A DNA stretch of 64,000 nucleotides from Algoriphagus winogradskyi (GCF_900182815.1 NZ_FXUA01000002.1:372001-436000); one strand, 5' to 3'. Positions 53,523 to 62,221 are shown, numbered from the stretch's first letter. The notes: a model not told the origin generated them from the letters alone. Translations and numbers: made by a program.

Positions 53523-54302
53523 ATGGAAAGTAAATTTTGGCATGCTTATGTAAATTACTATACAATTACGGTGGATGTCCTGCTTTTAATTGGAATCTAT
53601 TTCTTCTTGAAACTGCCGAAGGAGAAAAAGGCCAATAGTCTCTATTGGCTTCCTTTAGTGATTTTGGGCTTTTCTGTTATTTATGAGGCCTTAGGAGGAT
53701 ATGTCAATTCCAATTTCGAGTTTAAAAAAGCTGTAAATGAATTCTTAGGAAACACCGAGAATCCCATGTATAATATTTGGTTATACAACATTTCCAATAA
53801 ACAAATCACTACAGTTCTGTTCCTGTTTTTAATTAAAATATGGATTGAACCTTCCAAGAAAAAATACATCAATTGGATGATTTCTATATTTTTGATCACA
53901 GCTGTAGTTTTTCAACTGACAGGCGTCGAACCATTGTATTTAGATCAGCCTTTTATTGCAGCTTTGGCTGCTAATATAGTTTTGGTTAGCTGTGGATTAT
54001 ATTTTATAGGAATGATCACCAATGATCACTATTTAGATTCCCATCCGCTTAGATTAATCTCTTTTTGGCAAACTACCATACTCTTATTCACTTATTCCTT
54101 GATATATATAAACTCCGTGGCTCGGATCTATATTTTTGGCATTAGCAGAGAGTTAGCAATTAACATGGCAAATATTGATAGAGTTTTAGGGATTTCTGTT
54201 AGAGCAATGCTGTTGTTGATAATTATTTCTCCATTTCTTAATAAGGTATTTGACAGAGAACCATTCTATGTGCCTAGTCGAAAATCCGATTTAATTTCAT
54301 GA
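53523..54302 (+). CDS. Seven-helix membrane protein, paralogue A
   Basis: A 259-residue integral membrane protein with about seven helices and little soluble sequence. It shares with the next gene the blocks NSNFEFKKAVNEFLGN, IWLYN, KIWIEPSKKKYINWM, LTGVEPLYLDQP and SCGLYFIGMI. No catalytic motif is visible. The arrangement just before a histidine kinase that lacks a sensor domain suggests a sensory or accessory role. No family recognised. Confidence 0.8.
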   Translation: MESKFWHAYVNYYTITVDVLLLIGIYFFLKLPKEKKANSLYWLPLVILGFSVIYEALGGYVNSNFEFKKAVNEFLGNTENPMYNIWLYNISNKQITTVLFLFLIKIWIEPSKKKYINWMISIFLITAVVFQLTGVEPLYLDQPFIAALAANIVLVSCGLYFIGMITNDHYLDSHPLRLISFWQTTILLFTYSLIYINSVARIYIFGISRELAINMANIDRVLGISVRAMLLLIIISPFLNKVFDREPFYVPSRKSDLIS

Positions 54303-54380
54303 TAATTTTAGGGTTGAAACTTGAGTTGTTTTAGGTGGTATTTGGCAAAAATTTAAGACCATTTATTCCAGCATTGACTT

Positions 54381-55139
54381 ATGGATAGTAGATTGTTGGA
54401 GGCATTTAACCACTGGTTCACCATCTCCTCAAACCTATTAGTGATGGTGGGATTGATTTTTTTTATCAAGCTACCCAAGAGTCAGAAAACCAACATTAAG
54501 TTTTGGTTTCCATTTATTATTTTGGCGTTTACAGTTTCTTATGAGAACCTAGGCGCTTATACAAACTATAACTTTGAGTTTAAAAAATCAGTTAATGCCT
54601 TTTTAGGAAACATTGAATATCCACGGTTTAATCTATGGCTTTATAATGTTACAGAAAGGCAGATTGGTGCATTGCTTTTTTTAGGACTGATCAGAATGTG
54701 GTTGGCTCCTTCCCAAAAGAGATATATTACCTGGATGATGTATGCCTTCTTAGCCGTTGTCTTATTTCTTAAGCTTACAGGCATGGAATTGATGTATCTA
54801 CATCAACCCATCATATTTGCTTTAGGTGCAAATATGATTTTAATTGGATGCGGCCTTTATTTCATTGGAATTATCACCCAAGAGCAATATTTGGAAAGCA
54901 ATCCATTGAAACTGATCTCCTTTTGGCTGATGACATTTATTATGTTCACATTTTCTTTGTCATATATCTCCTCCGTTACTTTGTTATACCTATATTTTGT
55001 CAACCCTGTGTTAGGTAAATTCCTCCAGAATATTGGGAATTTTATGACCTTAATGAATCTGGGAGTTTTGACATTGACTATTGCCTCTCCTTTTTTGCCA
55101 ATACAATTTGAAAAAGAACCATCTTATGAATCCAACTGA
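54381..55139 (+). CDS. Seven-helix membrane protein, paralogue B
   Basis: A 252-residue membrane protein, clearly homologous to paralogue A over its whole length (NYNFEFKKSVNAFLGN, LWLYNVTERQIGALLFL, APSQKRYITWMMYAF, LTGMELMYLHQP, GCGLYFIGIIT). The two have diverged strongly in sequence while conserving the polar loop after helix 2. Its 3-prime end overlaps the kinase start by 14 bases, which indicates a coupled product. Function unknown. Confidence 0.82.
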   Translation: MDSRLLEAFNHWFTISSNLLVMVGLIFFIKLPKSQKTNIKFWFPFIILAFTVSYENLGAYTNYNFEFKKSVNAFLGNIEYPRFNLWLYNVTERQIGALLFLGLIRMWLAPSQKRYITWMMYAFLAVVLFLKLTGMELMYLHQPIIFALGANMILIGCGLYFIGIITQEQYLESNPLKLISFWLMTFIMFTFSLSYISSVTLLYLYFVNPVLGKFLQNIGNFMTLMNLGVLTLTIASPFLPIQFEKEPSYESN

Positions 55140-55881
55140 AGACCAGATTTACGTTATCATTTTTGCCACCTTATTTCTGGGTGGGATCATGTCCACTTTC
55201 GTTATTTCCATGGTTTTTATCCACAGACAGCGGCAGGTACAAAACCGTCAAAAAATGGATCAAATCAAATCTGAGCATGAAAAAACCTTATTAAATATTG
55301 AAAATGAAATCCAACAGGAAACTTTAACATATATAGGTAGAGAGCTGCATGACAACATAGGTCAATTACTTTCTCTTGCTAAGCTGAACTTTGGTTCTCT
55401 CAAAGAAAACAAACGGGAAGAAGGGAAAGAAATCCTTAGTCAGGCTATTCAAGAAGTGCGTGGATTATCCAAACAACTGAATCTTGATTGGGTAGAAACG
55501 CTTAGTATCAATGAATTCATTGCCCAGCAATTGGAGAGGATTCAAAATACAGGCTTCTGTGAAGCGTCTCTAGAGGCTGATTTGGAACTATTGGATTTAC
55601 CCAAAGACCACAAACTTGTGTTAATTCGAGTAATCCAAGAATCTCTCAATAATGCGATCAAACATGCTTCTCCTGATAAAATTCACGTTAGCATCTATGA
55701 AAATGGGAGTAGTAAGCATATCTTAATCAAAGACGATGGAAAAGGCTTTGATACTTCCCAAGACTCGCAGGGCAGTGGAATGTTCAATCTCAGGAAAAGA
55801 ATGGAGACTATTGGGGGTCAATTTGAACTGAATTCTGTTATTGGGAAAGGAACAGAAATCACTTTAACCTTGCCAAATTAG
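55126..55881 (+). CDS. Sensor histidine kinase without sensor domain (HisKA_3 type)
   Basis: A 251-residue kinase with one N-terminal helix (about 8-33), a coiled-coil linker, the dimerisation and phosphoacceptor motif with His75 in GRELHDNIGQLLSLAKL, and an HATPase domain (RVIQESLNNAIKHA, IKDDGKGFD, GSGMFNLRKRMETIGGQ). This is the NarX/DesK-like class that pairs with LuxR-type regulators. It has no periplasmic or cytoplasmic input domain, so input probably comes through another protein, plausibly the seven-helix partners encoded immediately upstream. Confidence 0.92.
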   Translation: MNPTEDQIYVIIFATLFLGGIMSTFVISMVFIHRQRQVQNRQKMDQIKSEHEKTLLNIENEIQQETLTYIGRELHDNIGQLLSLAKLNFGSLKENKREEGKEILSQAIQEVRGLSKQLNLDWVETLSINEFIAQQLERIQNTGFCEASLEADLELLDLPKDHKLVLIRVIQESLNNAIKHASPDKIHVSIYENGSSKHILIKDDGKGFDTSQDSQGSGMFNLRKRMETIGGQFELNSVIGKGTEITLTLPN

Positions 55882-55936
55882 ATTTTAGGATATAATTTGA
55901 AGTTGAATTACCCTGAAGTACTAATCTCCCCTACCA

Positions 55937-56563
55937 ATGATCAGGATTGCCCTGGCTGATGACCACAAATTATTTGCAAAAGGAATTGAAGGAATTCTCG
56001 AAGAAGAGGATGATCTTTTAGTTACCGATATATTCCCCAATGGCAAAGAGCTATGCAATTATTTGCAAGAAAATGAGGTAGATGTGGTTCTTACCGATCT
56101 GAATATGCCAATCATGGATGGCTTTGGAGTTTTGGAATATTGCAAAGAAAACTTACCCCATCTAAAGGTGATTGTCCTTTCGATGTACGATGAGGAGAAG
56201 ATTTACAAAAAATGCATCGATCAGAGGGCTGATGCCTTTATACTAAAAGATGCTGATCCGGATGAGTTAATTTTTACTATTCGTGAAGTTTATGAAGGTC
56301 GCCATGTATTGAATTTTGACCGAGTAAAAAAACAGGCTCTACAAGGTGCATATTTTGATGCATTCCGCTCCCGCTATAAACTTTCGCGTCGCGAAACAGA
56401 AATAATTCATCTGATCAAAGATGGTATTCAAAATAAAGAAATTGCTCAAATGCTCAATTTGAGCAAGCAAACTATAGAGACCCATCGCAAAAACATCCAC
56501 TTGAAGCTGCAGGTTAGCTCGAGAATCGAGCTGGTGAATAAGGCACATGAAATGAATATTTAA
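55937..56563 (+). CDS. NarL/FixJ-family response regulator
   Basis: A 208-residue regulator: receiver domain with D8/D9 and phosphoacceptor D54 (VLTDLNMPIMDG), then a LuxR helix-turn-helix (LSRRETEIIHLIKDGIQNKEIAQMLNLS, split by family motif ETHRKNIHLKL). Cognate to the kinase 55 bases upstream. The downstream oxidoreductase begins two bases after its stop and is probably in the same operon. Confidence 0.94.
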   Translation: MIRIALADDHKLFAKGIEGILEEEDDLLVTDIFPNGKELCNYLQENEVDVVLTDLNMPIMDGFGVLEYCKENLPHLKVIVLSMYDEEKIYKKCIDQRADAFILKDADPDELIFTIREVYEGRHVLNFDRVKKQALQGAYFDAFRSRYKLSRRETEIIHLIKDGIQNKEIAQMLNLSKQTIETHRKNIHLKLQVSSRIELVNKAHEMNI

Positions 56564-56565
56564 TT

Positions 56566-57612
56566 ATGAGTAATTCTATAAGGACAGCTATCGTTGGCTT
56601 CGGCTCTGTAGCTGAAAAAATGCATGCACCACTTATTGATGTGTGCCCAGACCTTGATCTCGTAGCATCAGTTGAGCGACGCACCAATCGATGTGAGGAA
56701 TTGTATTCAGGTGTGACTACGTATAGAAGTCTTGAGGAATTGCTTGATGCTGACGTCGCGGATTTAATTGTGATTACTACTCCGAATGAATTTCATTTTC
56801 CAATGGCCATGCAATGTTTGGATGCTGGAAAGCATGTGGTGGTGGATAAACCCGTGACAATCTATTCCCACGAAGCCGAGGCTTTAAATAAGAAGGCAGA
56901 CGAAAAAGGGTTGATTTGCTCAGTCTTTCATAACCGTCGCTACGATGGAGATTTCATGACCTTGCAGAAGTTAGTTCGAGAAGGAGATCTTGGGGATTTA
57001 GTCTATTTGGAATCACATTTTGATCGTTTTCGCCCTGATGTTTCGGAAAATTGGAGAGAGAAAGAAGTTCCTGGAAATGGCATCACCTATGATCTTGGAG
57101 CCCATTTGATCGATCAAGTTATATTGCTTTTTGGTTTGCCCAACTGGATTCAGGCTGATATAAGAAAGCAAAGAAAAGGTGCGGTTGCTGACGATTACTT
57201 TGATATTACGATGGATTATGGTTCGCTCAAAGCGAGAGTAACTGCTGGAGCTTTGGTGAATGCGCCGACTCCTAAGTTTTTACTTTTAGGGAAAAATGGT
57301 TCCTATCAAAAGTTCGGTTTGGACGTGCAAGAGGCAGAATTTAAGCTAGGTAAAAAACCGGAAGGGCCTGACTGGGGTGTGGAAACTGAGGAGAAGTGGG
57401 GGAAATTATTCCTCAGTGAGGAAATTAAACTTTACGAAACAATTCCGGGAGATTATAGAATTCTTTACCAAAATGTAGCTGATGCTATTCTGAAAGGTTC
57501 TGATTTATTTATCAAAATACCTCAAGCTATCAGCGTTTTGAAGATAATTGAGGCCTCTTTTTTAAGCTCAAAAGATAAACGTACGATTACAAAGGAAGAA
57601 GGGAATTGGTAA
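56566..57612 (+). CDS. Gfo/Idh/MocA family oxidoreductase
   Basis: A 348-residue NAD(P)-dependent dehydrogenase with Rossmann start TAIVGFGSVAEKMHAPLI, the GKHVVVDKPVTI lysine motif (EKP-type, here DKP) and the GNGITYDLGAHLIDQ active-site histidine block. Substrate is probably a sugar or inositol derivative but is not identifiable. It follows the response regulator by two bases. Confidence 0.92.
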   Translation: MSNSIRTAIVGFGSVAEKMHAPLIDVCPDLDLVASVERRTNRCEELYSGVTTYRSLEELLDADVADLIVITTPNEFHFPMAMQCLDAGKHVVVDKPVTIYSHEAEALNKKADEKGLICSVFHNRRYDGDFMTLQKLVREGDLGDLVYLESHFDRFRPDVSENWREKEVPGNGITYDLGAHLIDQVILLFGLPNWIQADIRKQRKGAVADDYFDITMDYGSLKARVTAGALVNAPTPKFLLLGKNGSYQKFGLDVQEAEFKLGKKPEGPDWGVETEEKWGKLFLSEEIKLYETIPGDYRILYQNVADAILKGSDLFIKIPQAISVLKIIEASFLSSKDKRTITKEEGNW

Positions 57613-57667
57613 GGAATTAAGTTTGGCTCTTTTATGGGGTAGGGGAATAGAAATAATCTAATACACC

Positions 57668-58105
57668 ATGAAAAAAGTATTCTTATTAGTATTCACAGTT
57701 TTTTCATTTATCTCGATTTCACAAGCCCAAGTTTCAGTAGGTCTTAATTTTCAGACTTCAGATACATTTATTACAGTTGGTACCGATCCAGATAAAGAAT
57801 TCTTCGGAGAAGCTAGACTTGGAATCGGCCATGATATCGGACTGGAATTGATGGGCGGCTATAACTTCGTTCGAAAAAGCGAAGTCAATGCCTATGTAGG
57901 GGCAGGCCTTGGATTGCTGGGAGACCATCACCACAAGCATCATGACGATCACAATGATATCTATGTTGCTATCCCTGTAGGCGTATTGATCAAACCGTTT
58001 AATACCAAAAACCTAGGCTTTTTGATAGAAGCAGCTCCGGTTATAGCAAACCATAACGATACTTATCTAAGAGGAGGAGTAGGAGTAAAATATACCTTTA
58101 GATAA
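57668..58105 (+). CDS. Small outer-membrane barrel-like protein with His-rich loop
   Basis: A 145-residue exported protein (signal to SQAQ, about residue 21) with alternating strands and a loop GDHHHKHHDDHND in the middle, a likely metal-binding site. The C-terminus VGVKYTFR ends with an aromatic residue pattern seen in outer-membrane barrels. No specific family recognised. Convergent with another barrel protein and separated from it by a bidirectional terminator. Confidence 0.75.
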   Translation: MKKVFLLVFTVFSFISISQAQVSVGLNFQTSDTFITVGTDPDKEFFGEARLGIGHDIGLELMGGYNFVRKSEVNAYVGAGLGLLGDHHHKHHDDHNDIYVAIPVGVLIKPFNTKNLGFLIEAAPVIANHNDTYLRGGVGVKYTFR

Positions 58106-58127
58106 CACACATAACCACCAACCAACC

Positions 58128-58161
58128 AAAAAGGTCAACTCATCGCTGAGTTGACCTTTTT
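58128..58161. terminator. Bidirectional terminator between the two barrel genes
   Basis: Perfect 15-base stem AAAAAGGTCAACTCA / TGAGTTGACCTTTTT with a TCGC loop. Confidence 0.93.
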
Positions 58162-58177
58162 CAGTTTTAGAGAAGGC

Positions 58178-58852
58178 TTATTTGTTGTTTAGGAAAAAAG
58201 AGACGCCAAGGTTTAGAGTGGTTGCATCAAGATTAAATCTCCAAGAATTTGTCGGTCCTGAGGTGGAATAATCCTCTGTTTCAAGAGCACTAATATGAGT
58301 ATATGCAAAGAAATTTGTTGATAGCTCAATTGCTAGCCAGTTTTTTGGGAAAAATGCTAAACCAGTAGATAGACTACCAGTAAAACGAAATTGTGTATTA
58401 GTAATAGATGTAGGATCTGAATTACCATCAGTCTGAGAATTCTCATTCTTAGACCAATTTGGACCAAAATCAATTCCACCGAAAGCAGAAAATTTATCCG
58501 ATAGAGAGAAATACTTCTTTGCAAAAACAGAACCTCCAAAAATATAATTAATAGTTTCACTACTCCTTAGAGGGTTTGAGTTATTGATCTCGATTTTTGA
58601 CTTATAAGTATTTGCCAAAAATGATACCCCAACTATCCAGTTTTCAGCAATTGAGTAACCTATTTTAGGTTCAATTCTAAATTCCTTATACCTCCTATTA
58701 TTTGTATTTTGAGTTTGATAATAATAATCTTCTGTATTGCCGCTACTATAATTCATGCTTCCTCCCAGCATAATACTTCCTTTTTGGATCTGGGCATTAG
58801 CTGCAAAAGTGAAGAGTTGAAATACGAGTAAGCCAAGTAAGAATCTTTTCAT
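58178..58852 (-). CDS. Outer-membrane beta-barrel protein
   Basis: A 224-residue exported protein (signal MKRFLLGLLVFQLFTFAANA) with alternating amphipathic strands (GSIMLGGSMNYSSGNTEDYY, IEPKIGYSIAENWIVGVSFL, FFPKNWLAIELSTNFFAY) and terminal LGVSFFLNNK. It matches the porin-like small barrel type common in Bacteroidota. Function unknown. Divergent from glyS. Confidence 0.8.
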   Translation of the reverse strand: MKRFLLGLLVFQLFTFAANAQIQKGSIMLGGSMNYSSGNTEDYYYQTQNTNNRRYKEFRIEPKIGYSIAENWIVGVSFLANTYKSKIEINNSNPLRSSETINYIFGGSVFAKKYFSLSDKFSAFGGIDFGPNWSKNENSQTDGNSDPTSITNTQFRFTGSLSTGLAFFPKNWLAIELSTNFFAYTHISALETEDYSTSGPTNSWRFNLDATTLNLGVSFFLNNK

Positions 58853-58970
58853 TGGTAAAGGATTTAGTTTAGGTTTCAGAGTTACACGATATCTATAGTT
58901 TTTTAGTTATAGCATATTCTTCCAAACCCTCAAGACTTTCATTTTTCTACGTGAATTCATTCATTTTCCC

Positions 58971-58978
58971 TATTTTTG
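58971..58978 (+). promoter_or_regulatory. -7 element TATTTTTG five bases before the glyS ATG
   Basis: TAnnTTTG followed by CGCCT and the ATG at 58984. Confidence 0.55.
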
Positions 58979-58983
58979 CGCCT

Positions 58984-60450
58984 ATGGCAAAAACAGAAAC
59001 TCCTGCGGAAAACGCGCAATTGAAAGATATTATTTCCCATGCCAAAGAGTATGGATTTGTTTACCCTAGTTCTGAAATCTACGACGGCCTTCAGGCTGTT
59101 TATGATTATGGAGCTTATGGTGTAGAGTTGAAAAACAACCTGAAACGCCTGTGGTGGGAAACCATGACAAGAGTTCAGGATAATATCGTAGGGATCGATG
59201 CAGCGATTTTTATGCACCCTACCACTTGGAAAGCTTCCGGTCACGTAGATTCATTCAACGATCCTATGATTGACAACAAAGACTCCAAGAAGCGCTACCG
59301 TGCGGATGTTTTGGTGGAAGAGCATGCTGCAGTTTTCGAAAGAGCTGGCGATATAGAAAAAGCAAATGCACTGACAGGCGCATTGGCAAGATTACTTGAG
59401 GCTGAGGATTTAGATGGCGTAAGAGATCTAATCACCAATGAAGGCATCAAATGCCCCATCAGCGGTACTTCCAACTGGACAGATGTTCGTCAGTTCAACC
59501 TGATGTTCTCAACTCAAGTAGGTTCTGTGGCTGAAGATTCCACTACAATTTACCTGAGACCAGAAACTGCTCAGGGTATCTTCGTGAACTTCCTGAATGT
59601 GCAGAAAACTGCCAGAATGAAGGTTCCTTTTGGAATTGCTCAGATCGGAAAAGCTTTCAGAAATGAAATCGTAGCCCGCCAGTTTATCTTCCGTATGCGT
59701 GAGTTTGAGCAGATGGAGATGCAATTCTTCGTCCGTCCTGGCACTGAGTTGGAATGGTACCAAAAATGGGCTGATATGCGTATGAAGTGGCATTTGGCAC
59801 TTGGAACTCCTGCCGAAAAGTTGAGAAAGCATGATCACGAGAAGTTGGCTCACTATGCTAATGCAGCGATGGATATCGAGTTTGATTTCCCATTTGGATT
59901 CAAAGAAGTGGAAGGTATTCACTCCAGAACTGATTTTGATTTGAAATCACACCAGGAGTTCTCCAGAAAGAAGCAGCAATACTTTGATCCTGAGGTGAAT
60001 CAGAATTACATCCCTTATGTGATCGAGACTTCAATCGGTGCTGATCGTTTATTCTTGTTGACGCTTTGCAATGCCTATACAGAGGAAAATACAGAAGAGA
60101 AAAGCAGAACTTATTTAAAACTTCATCCAGCTATTGCGCCTGTAAAAGCAGCTATTCTTCCTATTACGAAGAAAGATGGACTTCCAGAAAAAGGGAAAGA
60201 GATTGTGGAGTTGTTGAAATACGATTTCAATATCATCTATGAGGATGCTGCTTCTATAGGTAAGCGATATGCACGTCAGGATTTGATTGGTACGCCATTC
60301 TGTATTGCAGTAGATCATCAGACCCTAGAAGACAATACCGTGACCATCCGTCATCGTGATAACACTGAGCAGGAGAGGGTTCAAATCTCTGAGCTTCATG
60401 GAAGAATCGCTGAGGCGACTAGCTTTAGAAGAGTTTTTGAGAAGCTTTAA
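58984..60450 (+). CDS. glyS: Glycine--tRNA ligase
   Basis: Class II synthetase charging tRNA-Gly, dimeric (alpha2) type, 488 residues. Landmarks are FVYPSSEIYDGLQAVYDYG at the N-terminus, YLRPETAQGIFVNF, FRNEIVARQFIFRMREFEQME and the C-terminal anticodon domain. The gene symbol follows annotation use in Bacteroidota (the eukaryote-like homodimer is also called glyQS). The start at 58984 is supported by the -7 element five bases upstream; a GTG at 58951 would precede it. Two diverged copies of its 3-prime end lie downstream. Confidence 0.95.
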   Translation: MAKTETPAENAQLKDIISHAKEYGFVYPSSEIYDGLQAVYDYGAYGVELKNNLKRLWWETMTRVQDNIVGIDAAIFMHPTTWKASGHVDSFNDPMIDNKDSKKRYRADVLVEEHAAVFERAGDIEKANALTGALARLLEAEDLDGVRDLITNEGIKCPISGTSNWTDVRQFNLMFSTQVGSVAEDSTTIYLRPETAQGIFVNFLNVQKTARMKVPFGIAQIGKAFRNEIVARQFIFRMREFEQMEMQFFVRPGTELEWYQKWADMRMKWHLALGTPAEKLRKHDHEKLAHYANAAMDIEFDFPFGFKEVEGIHSRTDFDLKSHQEFSRKKQQYFDPEVNQNYIPYVIETSIGADRLFLLTLCNAYTEENTEEKSRTYLKLHPAIAPVKAAILPITKKDGLPEKGKEIVELLKYDFNIIYEDAASIGKRYARQDLIGTPFCIAVDHQTLEDNTVTIRHRDNTEQERVQISELHGRIAEATSFRRVFEKL

Positions 60451-60481
60451 TGTAGGATGCTTATTGTCCGATGACTGATGC

Positions 60482-60514
60482 AAAAGCCCGTTTGATTCGT
60501 CAGACGTGCTTTTT
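60482..60514 (+). terminator. Terminator of glyS with TTCG loop
   Basis: Imperfect stem AAAAGCCCGTTTGA / TCAGACGTGCTTTT closed by a TTCG tetraloop, followed by T residues, 32 bases after the glyS stop. Confidence 0.75.
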
Positions 60515-60554
60515 TCGGTTTCGTAGACTTATGCTTTGCCTCCTGTTTTAACTG

Positions 60555-60658
60555 AGTCATCAGGACATACTACAGAGCAATAACGAGTGCCAATCTAAAA
60601 GCTTCATGGCAGAATCGCTGAAGCAACTAGTTTTAGAAGGATATTTGAGAAGTTGTAA
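60555..60658 (+). pseudogene. Diverged duplicate of the glyS 3-prime end (copy B)
   Basis: The last 60 bases (60599-60658) align without gaps to the glyS end (60391-60450) at 50 of 60 positions and encode KLHGRIAEATSFRRIFEKL plus stop, 17 of 19 residues identical to glyS. Most differences are synonymous. Farther upstream the match decays, with two in-frame stops (TAA) and a probable one-base indel near 60560. A terminator hairpin follows 16 bases later. Confidence 0.85.
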
Positions 60659-60673
60659 GAAACTAAAAGGCAT

Positions 60674-60709
60674 AAAAAAACCTCTGAGATTACTCTCAGA
60701 GGTTTTTTT
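60674..60709. terminator. Bidirectional terminator after glyS copy B
   Basis: Perfect stem AAAAAAACCTCTGAGA / TCTCAGAGGTTTTTTT around TTAC. Serves the minus-strand lipoprotein gene at 60720. Confidence 0.93.
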
Positions 60710-60719
60710 TAAACAAAAA

Positions 60720-61814
60720 TTATGGTTTTGTAATTGGGCAACCAGAATAAACAATATTATCTAGATCTCCTTTTAATGAATATTCACCTTCATTAATATC
60801 TATAGTTCCTGGATCATCAACCAGTTCTACGCCATTTATGGCTACTACTTTAGCACCAGTCCAAATATTTGCCTTACCATCTTTTGCAGTAGAAGGACCA
60901 CAATCAGGAACCAATCCTTCAAAAGCAAAAGTGGTAGGGTTCTCTGAAGAACAGCTAACATCACCTGTCCAATGGAATACAGTTCCATTTCCTGTTACTC
61001 TATAAATTTTTCCATCAGCACCTGTATATGAACCATTAGTTGGAATATCATTAATGATTTGTGGAAAAGTGAAGTCAATAGATACTTCAGCTTCTTCACT
61101 ATAGTTATAAGAGAAAATTACATCTACATCTGACTCTCCAATTACTGGGGCAGAATAGGAGAAAGACTCATCGTCACACTCTTCGCTACAAATCTCATAC
61201 AAATATCGAGTACCGGAGAAAATAACTGGATTATCCTCAGCAAAACTTGTTTCTGTAATAGTGAAGTCAAAAGAATCACCACATTCAACTTCAGAATAAT
61301 CAAATTCAGGAGATTTATAATAAAAATTTACTGAGCTTGCCTCTTGGAGATAATTTCCAACTTTCTCTGTTGTGGAGCCAAATCCATAAACTCCAATAGA
61401 TCCACTAAAAAACACAGCAGATTGTGCTTTTCCTGCTGTTTTAGAAGAAATTCCACTAACTTCATAATAAGCCATGTTATTTGGAAGAACTGTTAATTGC
61501 ATCTGTAAAAAGACAGTTTTTTCATTTTGCCCTGATACTCTTACTTGATTTTTGCCCTCACCCCAATTATTTATGCCTTCTCTTTCTGCAGGAATACAAA
61601 ATGCAGTTTCACAATCTATTTCATTTCCAAATGCAACGAATGCATTCTCAAATCCACTACTCGTTCCATAAGGATTCAATTTGAATCCCGACTGATCTGC
61701 TTTTTCCAAGGAATTAGTAAGATCTTCATTTTCGTAGGTAGCCATTTGGCTACAGGCTCCTAAGAGCATTGCTGACGTCACTAACGCCAACAATTTTGTG
61801 TTAAAAATTTTCAT
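60720..61814 (-). CDS. Large lipoprotein of unknown function
   Basis: A 364-residue lipoprotein (lipobox LLGAC, Cys21). The mature protein is beta-rich, with many acidic and aromatic residues and at least ten cysteines, several in pairs (NEIDCETAFCIP, YEICSEECDDESFSY), which suggests disulfides. No family recognised. It is enclosed between two degenerate copies of the glyS 3-prime end, so it looks like cargo of an insertion or of repeated recombination at this site. Confidence 0.78.
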   Translation of the reverse strand: MKIFNTKLLALVTSAMLLGACSQMATYENEDLTNSLEKADQSGFKLNPYGTSSGFENAFVAFGNEIDCETAFCIPAEREGINNWGEGKNQVRVSGQNEKTVFLQMQLTVLPNNMAYYEVSGISSKTAGKAQSAVFFSGSIGVYGFGSTTEKVGNYLQEASSVNFYYKSPEFDYSEVECGDSFDFTITETSFAEDNPVIFSGTRYLYEICSEECDDESFSYSAPVIGESDVDVIFSYNYSEEAEVSIDFTFPQIINDIPTNGSYTGADGKIYRVTGNGTVFHWTGDVSCSSENPTTFAFEGLVPDCGPSTAKDGKANIWTGAKVVAINGVELVDDPGTIDINEGEYSLKGDLDNIVYSGCPITKP

Positions 61815-62071
61815 ATAGGACAGTGTTATTTTAGGTACAACCGAATGTAAATGTTTTTTAAACGTAAAAAAATGCTATTCATAATATTTTCTTAAAATTA
61901 TCTAACCTATTATGCTTTCTGTCTAAATAATTCTATCCTAATCTGGAAAAAAGGAAATTTCTATGTTAGCATTCATATGCTAGCCTGATTTCATAAATAG
62001 TAAACCCAGGACTAATATTTCTAATTTTTCACTTTAATAAATAGGAAGGTATCATCGTATTCATTTTGTAG

Positions 62072-62122
62072 GGAAGAATCGCTGAAGAAACTAGCATTAA
62101 AAGGGTCTTAGTGACTCTTTAA
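62072..62122 (+). pseudogene. Diverged duplicate of the glyS 3-prime end (copy C)
   Basis: 51 bases matching glyS 60400-60450 at 40 of 51 positions, same reading frame and same stop: it encodes GRIAEETSIKRVLVTL versus GRIAEATSFRRVFEKL. No stop interrupts the fragment. Older or faster-evolving than copy B. A terminator hairpin follows nine bases later, as it does after copy B. The rest of the gap 61815-62221 holds no gene that I can support. Confidence 0.78.
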
Positions 62123-62131
62123 TCAAATGAA

Positions 62132-62162
62132 AAAACCTCCCAAATTAGTTTAGGGAGGTTTT
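62132..62162. terminator. Terminator after glyS copy C
   Basis: Stem AAAACCTCCC / GGGAGGTTTT, ten base pairs, 11-base loop; points both ways and lies beyond the stop of the lipoprotein at 62222. Confidence 0.88.
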
Positions 62163-62221
62163 GTAGACTCTATGTCAGATTGAGCTAAGTATACTATTTG
62201 GCAAATTATTTCACTATTTCA

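Noticed and set aside
60597..60658. Small gene encoding a 20-residue peptide at glyS copy B
   Set aside because: The peptide is the glyS C-terminus and upstream homology to glyS contains stops, so it is a fragment, not a gene.
60709..60716. TTAAACAA match to the carotenoid operator motif
   Set aside because: It is formed by the T tract of a terminator and lies downstream of a minus-strand lipoprotein gene, not at a promoter.
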